From: Brucella anthropi ATCC 49188
GTDB taxonomy: Bacteria; Pseudomonadota; Alphaproteobacteria; Rhizobiales; Rhizobiaceae
Assembly: GCF_000017405.1 (NCBI RefSeq)
Contig: NC_009668.1
Location: forward strand, 124,001-188,000
Direction: 5' to 3'
Length of the DNA: 64,000 nt
Shown: one piece after another, positions 36,901-44,528 of the stretch
Numbering within the stretch: position 1 is the first letter of the stretch
Layout: each line of letters opens with the position of its first letter
Program-made: the position numbers and the translations under genes
Notes under the pieces: model-generated
The model's database searches: none
Told to the model about the DNA's origin: nothing
The model's input: only the letters and a program-made list of their open reading frames with translations

Positions 36901-38625
36901 GTCTTCGATCAGCAGAGCGATGGCATTTTCACAGGTAGCCTTTCCGGTAGCGGAAGCCTTGTGAAACAGGGTTCGGGCATGCTGGTTTTCAACGGCAACG
37001 GTGCGGGTTTTGCCGGTTCCACAGTCGTCGAAAACGGTATGCTCAAGGTCGGCGATGCCGACCCTTCCGCTGCGGTTCTGGGTGGCGATGTCACCATCGG
37101 GACAGGCGGCACCTTGCGAGGTCACGGCGTCATTCTCGGGTCGGTGACCAATCAGGGCATCTTGCGTCCGGGCGGTTCCGTCGGAACGCTGACCATCAAT
37201 GGCAATCTGGTGCAGACGGCAAACAGCGTCCTGCAGATCGACACCACGCCTGCGGGAGAGGCCGGCAAGCTCGTGGTCGGCGGTTCTGCGCAGCTTGCGG
37301 GTGGTCTTTCGATCATTGGCGAAAATGGCAGTTGGTCACCGCAGACCAACTATACGATCCTGACTTCGGCGGGTGGCATCAGCGGGACCTTTGCGAACAT
37401 CGACAGCAATCTGGCATTCCTGACGCCAAGCCTGACTTATGGCGCGACGACAATCGATCTCCGTCTCAACCGCAACGACACAAGCTTTGCCAGCGTCGGT
37501 GAAACGCGTAATCAAAAAGCGGTGGCGGGCGCTGCCGACAGGCTGGGCCGTGGCGAGGTTTACAATGCGCTCGTCAGCTTGAGTGCTGCCGAAGCGCGAG
37601 CAGGTTTCGACGCCTTGTCGGGCGAAATCCATGCCAGCGTCAAAGGCGCTCTGATTGATGAAAGCCGGTTTGCACGTGACGCCATCGGCGACCGTTTGCG
37701 CGCTGCGTTCGATGCAAATTGCAAGGCGGGCAATCCGGTGTGGACCGGCAAAGGCAGCGCCGGAGCCTACGGTCAAGCTTGTGCCAATACCGCCGAAACG
37801 GCCTTCTGGCTGCAAGGTTATGGCGCTTGGGGCTCCAATGATGGCGACGGCAATGCTGCCAAGCTTTCCGGTTCTACAGGCGGTGTTTTCATCGGTACCG
37901 ACATTCCGGTCGGCAGCTGGCGTACCGGTCTGATGGCAGGCTATGGCAATTCTTCCTTTGATGCGGATGACCGCTTTTCAAGCGCCGATGTAGACTCCTA
38001 TACGCTGGGTGCCTACGCCGGAACTGTGATCGAAAAGGTTGGCGCAGGCGATATAGGGCTTCGTTTCGGCGCGACCCATAGCTGGTACAATATCGACACC
38101 GGGCGCTCGATTTCCTTTGCCGGCTTCAAAGCGGTGGAAGAAACTTCGTATGATGCACAGGCGCTGCAATTGTTCGGCGAGGCCGGATACAAGATGCAGG
38201 CCGGTCGCGCGAGCTTCGAGCCTTTTGCCAATCTGGCCTATGTGCGGCTTCATACTGACGGTTATGATGGGGATGGCGTCGCTGGCCTTCACAGCGACAG
38301 CGACAATAGCGACGTCACCTATACGACGCTGGGGCTCAGAGCCGCGACCGATCTGACGCTTGGCGGTTTAGCCTCGACATTGCACGCAACGCTTGGCTGG
38401 CAACATGCGGCGGGTGACATCACACCCGTTGCCCGTCATGCCTTCGCCGGTTCGGAACCCTTCAGCGTGGCAGGCGTGCCGGTTGCCGAAGACGCAGCCC
38501 TGATCGAGGCTGGTCTGAACTTCCAGTTCAGTGAAGATGCTTCACTTGCTGCCGGTTACAAGGGGCAATTCGGTGATGGAGCGGTGCGGAATGGCTTCAA
38601 CGCTTCGTTCAACGTGAAGTTCTAA
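33973..38625 (+). CDS. autotransporter adhesin with PATR repeats
   Basis: 1550 residues from ATG 33973, which has GGGGGGATT before it and a signal peptide (MTGVLRHKSMLLMTTAALGF, cleavage near ARGA). The passenger has seven clear and two weaker autotransporter-associated beta-strand repeats of the form N-x-Y-(T/S)-G-G-T-x-I-x-x-G-T-L, interspersed with QTIGALSGVAGT-type segments. The last 270 or so residues form the beta-barrel (WLQGYGAWGSNDGDGNAAKL onward) ending in FNVKF with the terminal aromatic residue required for outer-membrane insertion. It is a type V secreted surface protein, probably an adhesin like the Brucella Bma family. DNA-level repeats make length variation likely. Confidence 0.93.
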   Translation: MTGVLRHKSMLLMTTAALGFYVTTARGAGVDLDTAGGSYDISAAGGNQTIESLSGVSGTSVLLGPNTLTFGNATSQTFAGTINGTGGIVKQGSGTQILTGTNIYTGGTTINAGKLALGAGGALAAAGSVNLGASGAGFDISGAGSNQTIGALSGVAGTSVTLGPNTLSFGDATNQIFAGTISGTGGIVKQGIGTQILTGANDFSGGTNFAAGGIVVGNDSAFGRGGITVNGNAQLDNSASVSLANSINVTGGATLSVNGSNGLTLGGVISGGGGLTKNGAATLMLGGSNTYTGGTTINSGTLMITSGGALASTGAMNLAGAGAALDISAAVSSQSIGELTGAAGTSIAMGANSLTLGGAANATFGGTIGGMGGITKTGWGRQTLTGTNTYTGGTTINAGTLALGAGGALATGGFVNLGAAGADFDISAAGSQTIGALSGVAGTRVTLGPGTLSFGDATSRTFAGAISGAGSIVKQGSGRQVFNGISIHAGLTSVMAGSLIIGDTRGTSASIAGNVTVGAGATIGGHGRIGGDLTLASGSHLSPGASIGTLTVDGNLTVGQGSQLDFEFGAPGINFATFGQSDSVSVRGDLTVNASVLNVINGGGMGPGLYNLFSYGGALSFNGGGFFPPAGSAIQILTGTKQINLVNMTPGVELNFWNANGLAGPSQMGGGSGTWSVANANWTDSQGSFTGPMTPQPGFAIFGGASGTVTVDDNAGTVGALGMQFASDGYRLDGDILILQSQNATMPEIRVGDGSAASANWTATIDTVIAGINGIAKTGAGTLVLNASNAYSGGTRISAGTLSVSNDSNMSFINGGLILDGGTLRITGTGFSQTARSVTMTGNGGGFDIADAEARFTVSQALSGSGALVKSGDGTLVLSGANSYSGGTLVNGGTLQGDTESLQGNIINNARLVFDQQSDGAFAGDLSGTGTFVKSGGGKLVLSGANSYSGGTLVSGGTLLGDTASLQGNITNNAQLVFDQQSDGIFTGSLSGSGSLVKQGSGMLVFNGNGAGFAGSTVVENGMLKVGDADPSAAVLGGDVTIGTGGTLRGHGVILGSVTNQGILRPGGSVGTLTINGNLVQTANSVLQIDTTPAGEAGKLVVGGSAQLAGGLSIIGENGSWSPQTNYTILTSAGGISGTFANIDSNLAFLTPSLTYGATTIDLRLNRNDTSFASVGETRNQKAVAGAADRLGRGEVYNALVSLSAAEARAGFDALSGEIHASVKGALIDESRFARDAIGDRLRAAFDANCKAGNPVWTGKGSAGAYGQACANTAETAFWLQGYGAWGSNDGDGNAAKLSGSTGGVFIGTDIPVGSWRTGLMAGYGNSSFDADDRFSSADVDSYTLGAYAGTVIEKVGAGDIGLRFGATHSWYNIDTGRSISFAGFKAVEETSYDAQALQLFGEAGYKMQAGRASFEPFANLAYVRLHTDGYDGDGVAGLHSDSDNSDVTYTTLGLRAATDLTLGGLASTLHATLGWQHAAGDITPVARHAFAGSEPFSVAGVPVAEDAALIEAGLNFQFSEDASLAAGYKGQFGDGAVRNGFNASFNVKF
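34258..35350 (+). repeat. direct repeats inside the autotransporter gene, first pair
   Basis: The stretch at about 34258-34500 and that at about 35119-35350 are nearly the same at DNA level (for example GGCGGCACGACAATCAA and CTTGGTCCC shared), encoding YTGGTTINAG then LALGAGGALA and IGALSGVAGT blocks. A partial third copy lies around 34846-34990. Homologous recombination between copies would change passenger length in frame. Confidence 0.7.
36596..36936 (+). repeat. direct repeats inside the autotransporter gene, second pair
   Basis: About 36596-36740 and 36797-36936 are close tandem copies encoding LVLSGANSYSGGTLV then GGTL and QGNI-NNA-LVFDQQSDG. The unit is about 198-201 bp and a multiple of three, so gain or loss keeps the frame. 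Confidence 0.75.
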
Positions 38626-38723
38626 AGCGGTTCCAATTAAACTGAATCATGGAACCGCTCTATCTATTTATTTTTACGCATTATCCTGCGCAAAACCGCT
38701 TCGCACTTTTGCTGGAAATGCTT
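38626..38723 (+). repeat. Bru-RS-like palindromic repeat, copy 3
   Basis: About 98 bp, starting at the base after the autotransporter stop. AGCGGTTCCA (38626-38635) pairs with TGGAACCGCT (38650-38659); the second half has CAAAA and TTTTG arms within GCATTATCCTGCGCAAAACC. The first hairpin probably serves as the transcript end of the adhesin gene. Confidence 0.8.
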
Positions 38724-38809
38724 CTATAAAAAATTTGTGACGATGGTTGCTTATGGCAACGATCGTCACAAATGAAGATATGGCAGTTCAGCTTCAAACA
38801 TTCCGGCAG

Positions 38810-38962
38810 CTATTTCTGTTCCGGTGCCGTTGTCTGAATGCTTGCAGTTGTCTGAGGCTTCTCCATCTTCGTGGAGGATTGAGCATTATGATAAGTGCAG
38901 TCTGCCATCGCAGCTGTAACCGACAGAGCGAGGACAGCTGTAGTCACGAATACGACTTTCAT
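38810..38962 (-). CDS. 50-residue exported small protein
   Basis: A short gene with AAGGGAGACAG before its ATG. The product begins MKVVFVTTAVLALSVTAAMA, a clean signal peptide with AMA cleavage, then 30 residues starting DCTYHNAQSS and ending in TTAPEQK, rich in Thr, Gln and Lys with one cysteine. It should be a periplasmic peptide. Similar tiny proteins ending in this style are common in Rhizobiales, but I know no function. It stands alone on the minus strand, between a repeat and the lipoprotein gene. Confidence 0.72.
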   Translation of the reverse strand: MKVVFVTTAVLALSVTAAMADCTYHNAQSSTKMEKPQTTASIQTTAPEQK

Positions 38963-39140
38963 GTCTGTCTCCCTTCAGTTTGGGTGTGGCATTGCAACGG
39001 CAAGTTTAGCAGAGCGGGATCGCCCTGTCGCATCACATTGTCCCGGAACATCATTGGCCATATTTTGGTCATGATTTAGTCGGGCGTTCGCCGTAATTTC
39101 CGTCGGGAAAACGCAATGCTTCTGCTCGTAAAAACGCATC

Positions 39141-39159
39141 TGGCGCGAAAATCGCGCCA
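39141..39159. terminator. hairpin downstream of the lipoprotein gene
   Basis: TGGCGCGA and TCGCGCCA form a perfect 8 bp stem around AAA, 37 bases beyond the lipoprotein gene end on the minus strand. No T-run follows, so its role is tentative. Confidence 0.45.
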
Positions 39160-39195
39160 AATCATGGTTATGCCTTAATGTGATTTAGGGGGCGG

Positions 39196-39576
39196 TCAGG
39201 AGGCGCAGGGGCTCACCACTGCCCGCTTGCCACCCATGGACAGGAACGAGATATGCAGCGACTGGCCGACAGGTGAAATAGTGATGTTTTCGTTCGACTG
39301 TTGACCGTTGGCAGTGCAGGACATGGCGACGGTAAACGTGCCTTCGTAATTGTTGATCCGTGTTACAGAGCACTGGCTGTTGCGGCTGTCAAAACGCTCG
39401 CCGGAAATGGAGAACCGCTGGCCATCGGAGCTGCACCAGTTGCCGGTGATGGGTGTCGGATCGACAGGCGGTTTTGCAGGAGCGGCACTTGCCGACGGGC
39501 CGGGCGTTGTTTCGGAACACGCTGTTAGCGCAGTGACAACAAGGGCGAGGGCAAGCAAACCGGACTTTTGCAACAA
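39196..39576 (-). CDS. small outer-membrane-type lipoprotein, function unknown
   Basis: 126 residues. MLQKSGLLALALVVTALTAC is a lipoprotein signal with lipobox LTAC (Cys20), followed by a Pro/Ala/Ser-rich linker (PGPSASAAPAKPPVDPTP) and a compact domain (ITGNWCSSDGQRFSISGERF...CSVTRINNYEGTFTVAMSC) with four cysteines besides the lipobox one, likely paired. The layout resembles Rhizobiales lipocalin-like or inhibitor-like lipoproteins, but no family could be named. It is monocistronic. Confidence 0.75.
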   Translation of the reverse strand: MLQKSGLLALALVVTALTACSETTPGPSASAAPAKPPVDPTPITGNWCSSDGQRFSISGERFDSRNSQCSVTRINNYEGTFTVAMSCTANGQQSNENITISPVGQSLHISFLSMGGKRAVVSPCAS

Positions 39577-39669
39577 TCTTCTCCTTCATGCATCGAACAA
39601 GCTCCCTCTTAAGAAACAGATTCGGGCGATATCGCGACGCGAAGAAAATAAATCCGCTAACTACATGAA

Positions 39670-39693
39670 AAGGGCCGGATTGCTCCGGCCCTT
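39670..39693 (-). terminator. terminator of the RND efflux operon
   Basis: AAGGGCCGGA and TCCGGCCCTT form a perfect 10 bp stem with a TTGC loop. On the minus strand the stem is followed by TTTT, and it lies 29 bases beyond the pump gene stop. Confidence 0.8.
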
Positions 39694-39721
39694 CTGATCA
39701 GGTCTTGAGGTGACGCCGGGG

Positions 39722-42700
39722 TTATTCCCCCGGCGCCAGATGCGGGGCTTCGATCTTGGCGCCTGCATGTTTCAACGGGCGTTCGCCGGAGAGCTTGCGG
39801 ATCAGCACATAGAACACCGGCGTCATGAAGATGCCGAAGGCTGTCACGCCGATCATGCCTGCAAAGACCGCCACACCCATCGCTGAGCGCATTTCCGCGC
39901 CGGCACCTGTCGACATCACCAGAGGCACCACGCCCATGATGAAGGCCATCGAGGTCATCAGGATCGGGCGCAGACGCAACCGGCTTGCCTCGACCGCCGC
40001 CTGCACGACGCTTCGTCCGGACAGCTCCAGCTCACGGGCGAATTCCACGATCAGGATCGCGTTCTTCGCCGATAGCCCCACAAGGACTATCAAGCCGATC
40101 TGGGTGAAGACGTTGTTGTCACCTCCTGTCAGCCAGACGCCGGTGAGTGCGGCCATGATCCCCATCGGCACGATCATGATGATCGACAGCGGCAGGGCAA
40201 GGCTTTCATATTGCGCGGCCAGAACCAGATAGACCAGCAGCAGCGCCAGCGGGAAGACGAGGAAACCTGAGTTACCGGCGAGAATTTGCTGGTAGGTCAG
40301 ATCGGTCCACTCGTAAGCGATGCCCGGAGGCAGGGTTTCTTCCGCGATCCGTTCGATGGCAGCCTGTGCCTGCCCGGACGAGAAGCCGGGAGCCGGGTTG
40401 CCGTTGATATCGGCGGAAAGGAAGCCGTTATAACGGATGGCGCGTTCCGCACCTACGGTCTGCTCGACTTTCAGAAGAGCCGACAGCGGGATCATCTCGC
40501 CCGACTGCGAACGCACTTTCAGCTTGCCGATATCCTCGGCATGGCTTCTGTAATTCGCATCGGCCTGAATGCGCACGCTGTAGGTACGTCCAAAGGCATT
40601 GAAGTCGTTGACATAGAGCGAACCCAGATAAATCTGCAGGGTTTCGAACACGTCAGTCACCGCCACGCCCAGCTGCCGTGCCTTCGTGCGATCAAGATCG
40701 GCATAAAGCTGCGGCACATTGATCTGGTAGCTCGAATAGAGACCGGCCAGCTCGGGTGTCTGATAGGCCTTGGCGAGAAACGCCTTGGTCGCATCGTCCA
40801 GCGCCTTGAAGCCAAGCCCGTTGCGATCCTCAAGCTGGAGCTTGAAACCGCCTGTCGTGCCGAGGCCCTGAACGGGCGGTGGCGGGAACATGGCGATGAA
40901 AGCATCCTGAATGGCGCCGAACTGCTGGTTCAGTTCTCCGGTGATGGCATTGGCCGAAAGTTCCGGGGTTTTCCGCTCTTCGAACGGCTTCAGCGTCACG
41001 AAAACGATGCCGGAGTTCGACGAGTTGGTGAAACCATTGATCGACAGGCCGGGGAAGGCGATGGCATTGGCCACGCCCGGATGCTTGAGGGCAATGTCGC
41101 TCATGCGGCGGATCACGTCTTCCGAGCGGTCGAGCGTTGCCGCATCCGGCAATTGCGCGAAGCCGATCAGATATTGCTTGTCCTGCGCCGGAACGAAGCC
41201 GCCGGGCACTGCACGGAACAGCACGAAGGTGACGCCGAGCAGCACGACATAGAGGCCCATCACCAGCGACTTGCGCGAGAGAATGCTGCCAACGCCGCGC
41301 CCATAGGCGTTTGAACTTGCACCAAAGAAACGGTTGAAGCCACGGAAGAACCAGCCGAACAGCCTGTCCATGATCCGGGTCAGACGATCCTTCGGCGCAT
41401 CGTGACCGCGCAGCAGCAGAGCTGCCAGAGCAGGCGAAAGCGTCAGCGAGTTGAAGGCGGAGATCACCGTCGAGATCGCGATGGTGAGAGCGAACTGGCG
41501 GTAGAACTGACCGGTCAGACCGGTGATGAAGGCAAGCGGCACGAAGACCGCAACCAGCACCAGCGCGATGGCGATGATCGGCCCGGACACTTCCTGCATG
41601 GCGCGATAGGTTGCCTCGACCGGCGACAGTCCCTGTTCGATGTTACGCTCGACATTTTCCACCACCACGATGGCGTCATCGACCACGATGCCGATGGCAA
41701 GCACGAGGCCGAAGAGGCTGAGCGCATTGATGGAGAAGCCGAACACATACATCACCGCGAACGTGCCGACGATGGAGACGGGAACGGCAACCAGTGGAAT
41801 GATGGAGGCGCGCCATGTCTGCAGGAACATGATGACGACGATCACCACGAGAACAATGGCTTCGAGCAGGGTGTGAATGACAGACTCGATAGAGGCTTTC
41901 ACAAACGCCGTCGTGTCATAGACGATGTCGAAATCCACACCTTCCGGCATGGTTTTCTTCAGGTCGGCCATGGCGGCATGGACGTTTTCGGAAATTTCAA
42001 GCGCATTGGAGCCGGGTGCCTGAAACACCCCCATGCCGACAGCCGACTTGTTGTCGAGCAGCGAGCGCAGGGAATAATCAGCGGCGCCCATTTCGACACG
42101 CGCAACATCGCCCAGCCGGGTGATTTCACCTTCGCTGCCCGATTTCACGACGATGTTCGCGAACTCTTCCGGTGACTGGAGACGGCCTTGCGCATTGACG
42201 GATAGCTGAAGGTCGAGGCCCGAAACGGACGGCGATGCGCCGATGACACCGGCAGCAGCCTGAACGTTCTGCTGGCGGATGGCAGTGGCGATATCGCTTG
42301 CAGAAAGTCCGCGTTCGGCTGCCTTCTGCGGGTCAATCCAGACGCGCATCGAATAATCACCGCCGCCGAATATCTGCACCTGACCGACGCCCGGAATACG
42401 GGCGATACGATCCTTGACGTTCAGAACGGCATAGTTGCGCAGATAGTTCACGTCATACCGGCCATCGGGCGAGATGAGGTGAACCACCAGCGTCAGGTCG
42501 GGCGAGCTTTTGGCAGTTGTGACGCCAAGGGTGCGCACTTCTTCCGGCAGGCGCGGTTCGGCCTGCGAAATACGGTTCTGCACCAACTGCTGGGCCTGAT
42601 CGGGATCGGTGCCGAGCGCAAATGTGACGGTCAGCGTCATGACGCCGTCGGCGGTCGCCTGGCTCTGCATATAAAGCATGCCTTCGACGCCGTTGATCTG

Positions 42701-42907
42701 TTCTTCAAGCGGCGTGGCGACGGTTTCGGAAATAACGGCTGGGTTGGCGCCCGGATATTGCGCGCGAACTACGATTTGTGGCGGCACGACTTCCGGATAT
42801 TCCGAGATCGGCAGACCTGTCATGCCGATCAGACCGGCAACGAAGATCAGGACCGACAGAACGCCAGCGAAGACCGGGCGGTCGACGAAAAAGCGTGAAA
42901 AGTTCAT
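39722..42907 (-). CDS. RND-family (HAE1) multidrug efflux pump, inner-membrane subunit
   Basis: 1061 residues from MNFSRFFVDRPVFAGVLSVL at 42907, the standard RND start; an upstream ATG would add 18 odd residues. The proton-relay Asp pair is in GLVLAIGIVVDDAIVVVENV, and GGDYSMRVWIDPQKAAERGL and the large periplasmic loops are typical of AcrB/MexB. It expels drugs or other hydrophobic compounds in exchange for protons, with the adaptor encoded next and an outer-membrane TolC-type channel encoded elsewhere. It resembles the Brucella BepE/BepG pumps; I cannot tell which. Confidence 0.95.
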   Translation of the reverse strand: MNFSRFFVDRPVFAGVLSVLIFVAGLIGMTGLPISEYPEVVPPQIVVRAQYPGANPAVISETVATPLEEQINGVEGMLYMQSQATADGVMTLTVTFALGTDPDQAQQLVQNRISQAEPRLPEEVRTLGVTTAKSSPDLTLVVHLISPDGRYDVNYLRNYAVLNVKDRIARIPGVGQVQIFGGGDYSMRVWIDPQKAAERGLSASDIATAIRQQNVQAAAGVIGASPSVSGLDLQLSVNAQGRLQSPEEFANIVVKSGSEGEITRLGDVARVEMGAADYSLRSLLDNKSAVGMGVFQAPGSNALEISENVHAAMADLKKTMPEGVDFDIVYDTTAFVKASIESVIHTLLEAIVLVVIVVIMFLQTWRASIIPLVAVPVSIVGTFAVMYVFGFSINALSLFGLVLAIGIVVDDAIVVVENVERNIEQGLSPVEATYRAMQEVSGPIIAIALVLVAVFVPLAFITGLTGQFYRQFALTIAISTVISAFNSLTLSPALAALLLRGHDAPKDRLTRIMDRLFGWFFRGFNRFFGASSNAYGRGVGSILSRKSLVMGLYVVLLGVTFVLFRAVPGGFVPAQDKQYLIGFAQLPDAATLDRSEDVIRRMSDIALKHPGVANAIAFPGLSINGFTNSSNSGIVFVTLKPFEERKTPELSANAITGELNQQFGAIQDAFIAMFPPPPVQGLGTTGGFKLQLEDRNGLGFKALDDATKAFLAKAYQTPELAGLYSSYQINVPQLYADLDRTKARQLGVAVTDVFETLQIYLGSLYVNDFNAFGRTYSVRIQADANYRSHAEDIGKLKVRSQSGEMIPLSALLKVEQTVGAERAIRYNGFLSADINGNPAPGFSSGQAQAAIERIAEETLPPGIAYEWTDLTYQQILAGNSGFLVFPLALLLVYLVLAAQYESLALPLSIIMIVPMGIMAALTGVWLTGGDNNVFTQIGLIVLVGLSAKNAILIVEFARELELSGRSVVQAAVEASRLRLRPILMTSMAFIMGVVPLVMSTGAGAEMRSAMGVAVFAGMIGVTAFGIFMTPVFYVLIRKLSGERPLKHAGAKIEAPHLAPGE

Positions 42908-43029
42908 CTGTTTATCCCCCTTAAGCGGGAAGGCAAAGACTCTCCCGGCCCGCGGGAACAAGTGTTCTCGCGGGTTGTTTAGGCTGAGTGCTTGCGTTTA
43001 TGCGCGCTTCAGGCGCGCACTGTTTCAAT

Positions 43030-43132
43030 GAGCATTTCCAGCAAAAGTGCGAAGCGGTTTTGCGTGAGGTAAATGCGTAAAAGCAAAGAGATAGAGCGGT
43101 TCCACGATTCCGTTCAAACTGGAACAGCTCTA
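43030..43132 (-). repeat. Bru-RS-like palindromic repeat, copy 4
   Basis: About 103 bp in the reverse orientation, lying between the adaptor and pump genes. It contains AGCATTTCCAGCAAAAGTGC and AGAGCGGTTCC...GGAACAGCTCT arms. Its edge contributes the TAG stop of the adaptor gene (43130-43132). Its hairpins may weaken or process the pump part of the operon transcript. Confidence 0.8.
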
Positions 43133-44320
43133 GTTCTGGGCAAGTGTTTCGGTTACCGGTTGCGGTACGACGACCACGCCCGGACGAATGCGCTGCAGGC
43201 CGTTCACGACGATATTCTCGCCGGGCTTCAACCCGCTTTCGATAATGCGCAGGCCGTCATAATTGCGACCAAGAACCACCTGCCGGTATTCAACCTTGTT
43301 ATCCGTGCCGACCACGAAAACGAACTTCTTGTCCTGATCGGAAGAAATCGCCCGGTCGCTCACCACCAGTTTTTCATCCGGTTCCGGCTCACCGAAACGA
43401 ATGCGGACAAACTGGCCCGGAATGAGCCTTCCGTCCGGATTGTCGATTGCCGCACGAACCCGAATTGTGCCGGTTGTGGCATCGACTTCATTGTTGATCA
43501 GCTGGATATGGCCGGAAATCGGGGTGCCTTCATCGGAAGCAGTGCCGATCTGGACAGGGATGCGCTCGATGGCGCTTCCGCCAGGCGAGGCTGCAAGCTT
43601 GGCAAGCGCCTTGGTAACGACTTCCTCATTGGCGCTGAAGCTTGCATAGATCGGATCGACCGAAACAAGCGTGGTCAGGACCGGCGAGGCGGAACTTGCC
43701 GCAACGAGATTGCCTGCCGTGACTTCCAGTCGCCCGACGCGACCGGAAATCGGTGCGCGTACTTCGGTGTATTGAAGATCGAGCTCGGCTGAACGCAGGG
43801 CAGCCTTGGCGGAACGTAAGGTAGCCTGCGTCTCGTCATAGGCGCTGGAGCGCTGGTCGAGGCCGCTTTGGGCGATCGTACGGGTGGTCACGAGCTGGCG
43901 CCCACGTTCCAGTTCGGTCTTGGCCAGTGCGACGCGGGCTTCTTCAGCGGAAACCTGCGCTTTTGCCTTTTCGACCGCTGCCGCGTAGGGCTCGGGATCG
44001 ATGGTGACGAGCAGGTCCCCCTGTTTCACCAGAGCGCCTTCGCGGAAATGGGCTTTCAGGATGGCGCCGCCGACACGCGGCCGAATTTCTACCCGGTCAA
44101 TCGCTTCCAGACGGCCGGAAAACTCTTCCCAGCTTACGATGCGTCGCGATTCTGCCTTGGCGACCGAAACCGGCACGGCGGGCGGTGGAGCGGAAATATC
44201 GGTTGCAGCATCGGCCTTGAGGTGAGGCGCGCCAAAGAGAATGGCGCCGCCGCCGGCTGCAGACAATAGGATACTCAGGCCGGCGCCCCATAGGGCCCGG
44301 CGGGCTGTGATCGATGTCAT
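43130..44320 (-). CDS. RND efflux periplasmic adaptor (membrane fusion protein)
   Basis: 396 residues. An uncleaved or cleaved N-terminal hydrophobic segment (LWGAGLSILLSAAGGGAILF) is followed by the barrel-sandwich/lipoyl half (VEIRPRVGGAILKAHFREGA near 85), a coiled-coil hairpin (about 110-190), then LQYTEVRAPISGRVGRLEVT and beta-barrel domains. No lipobox is present. It bridges the RND pump and an outer-membrane channel. It is the first gene of the two-gene operon; the pump follows after a palindromic repeat. Confidence 0.94.
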   Translation of the reverse strand: MTSITARRALWGAGLSILLSAAGGGAILFGAPHLKADAATDISAPPPAVPVSVAKAESRRIVSWEEFSGRLEAIDRVEIRPRVGGAILKAHFREGALVKQGDLLVTIDPEPYAAAVEKAKAQVSAEEARVALAKTELERGRQLVTTRTIAQSGLDQRSSAYDETQATLRSAKAALRSAELDLQYTEVRAPISGRVGRLEVTAGNLVAASSASPVLTTLVSVDPIYASFSANEEVVTKALAKLAASPGGSAIERIPVQIGTASDEGTPISGHIQLINNEVDATTGTIRVRAAIDNPDGRLIPGQFVRIRFGEPEPDEKLVVSDRAISSDQDKKFVFVVGTDNKVEYRQVVLGRNYDGLRIIESGLKPGENIVVNGLQRIRPGVVVVPQPVTETLAQN

Positions 44321-44335
44321 TGTTGTATCTCCTGG

Positions 44336-44380
44336 AGCATAATCCGACCGGAGTGGAACGAGGATCGGTCAGATTATGCT
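44336..44380. promoter_or_regulatory. long inverted repeat upstream of the efflux operon
   Basis: AGCATAATCCGACCG (44336-44350) and CGGTCAGATTATGCT (44366-44380) pair over 15 positions with one mismatch, around a 15-base loop. It begins 16 bases before the adaptor start codon, so it lies in the promoter or leader of the pump genes. It may be an operator or another kind of dispersed repeat. Confidence 0.55.
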
Positions 44381-44393
44381 TTCAATAAAGGAG

Positions 44394-44412
44394 GTTAGAG
44401 CTTGGCTCTAAC
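44394..44412. repeat. short hairpin GTTAGAGC-TTG-GCTCTAAC
   Basis: A perfect 8 bp stem with a 3-base loop in the gap between the adaptor gene start and the next gene end. It may be part of the regulatory region of the efflux operon or a relic of a palindromic repeat. Confidence 0.45.
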
Positions 44413-44479
44413 CGGTGGGGGCCGGCTTCAATGTGAGCACCAGATCAAAGCTTGGGAGGACTTTAAAACTGGTTATTTC

Positions 44480-44528
44480 AAGCATGTCTTTATCCCAAAA
44501 CCGGTTCCCACTTTTGGGAGACATGCTT
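44480..44528 (+). repeat. Bru-RS-like palindromic repeat, copy 5 (half element)
   Basis: About 49 bp, only the second stem-loop of the longer element: AGCATGTCT...CCCAAAA pairs with TTTTGGG...AGACATGCT. The paired changes CCCAAAA/TTTTGGG relative to CCCGAAA/TTTCGGG in copies 1 and 2 keep the stem, evidence of selection on RNA or DNA structure. Confidence 0.75.

Noticed and set aside
34258..36936. Repeats inside the autotransporter considered as a CRISPR array or minisatellite
   Set aside because: Repeat units are coding, imperfect and in frame with PATR motifs; no uniform spacers are present.
38747..39079. 110-codon plus-strand open frame
   Set aside because: It is Cys/Arg/Ser-rich without a ribosome site and is antisense to the better-supported 50-residue exported protein.
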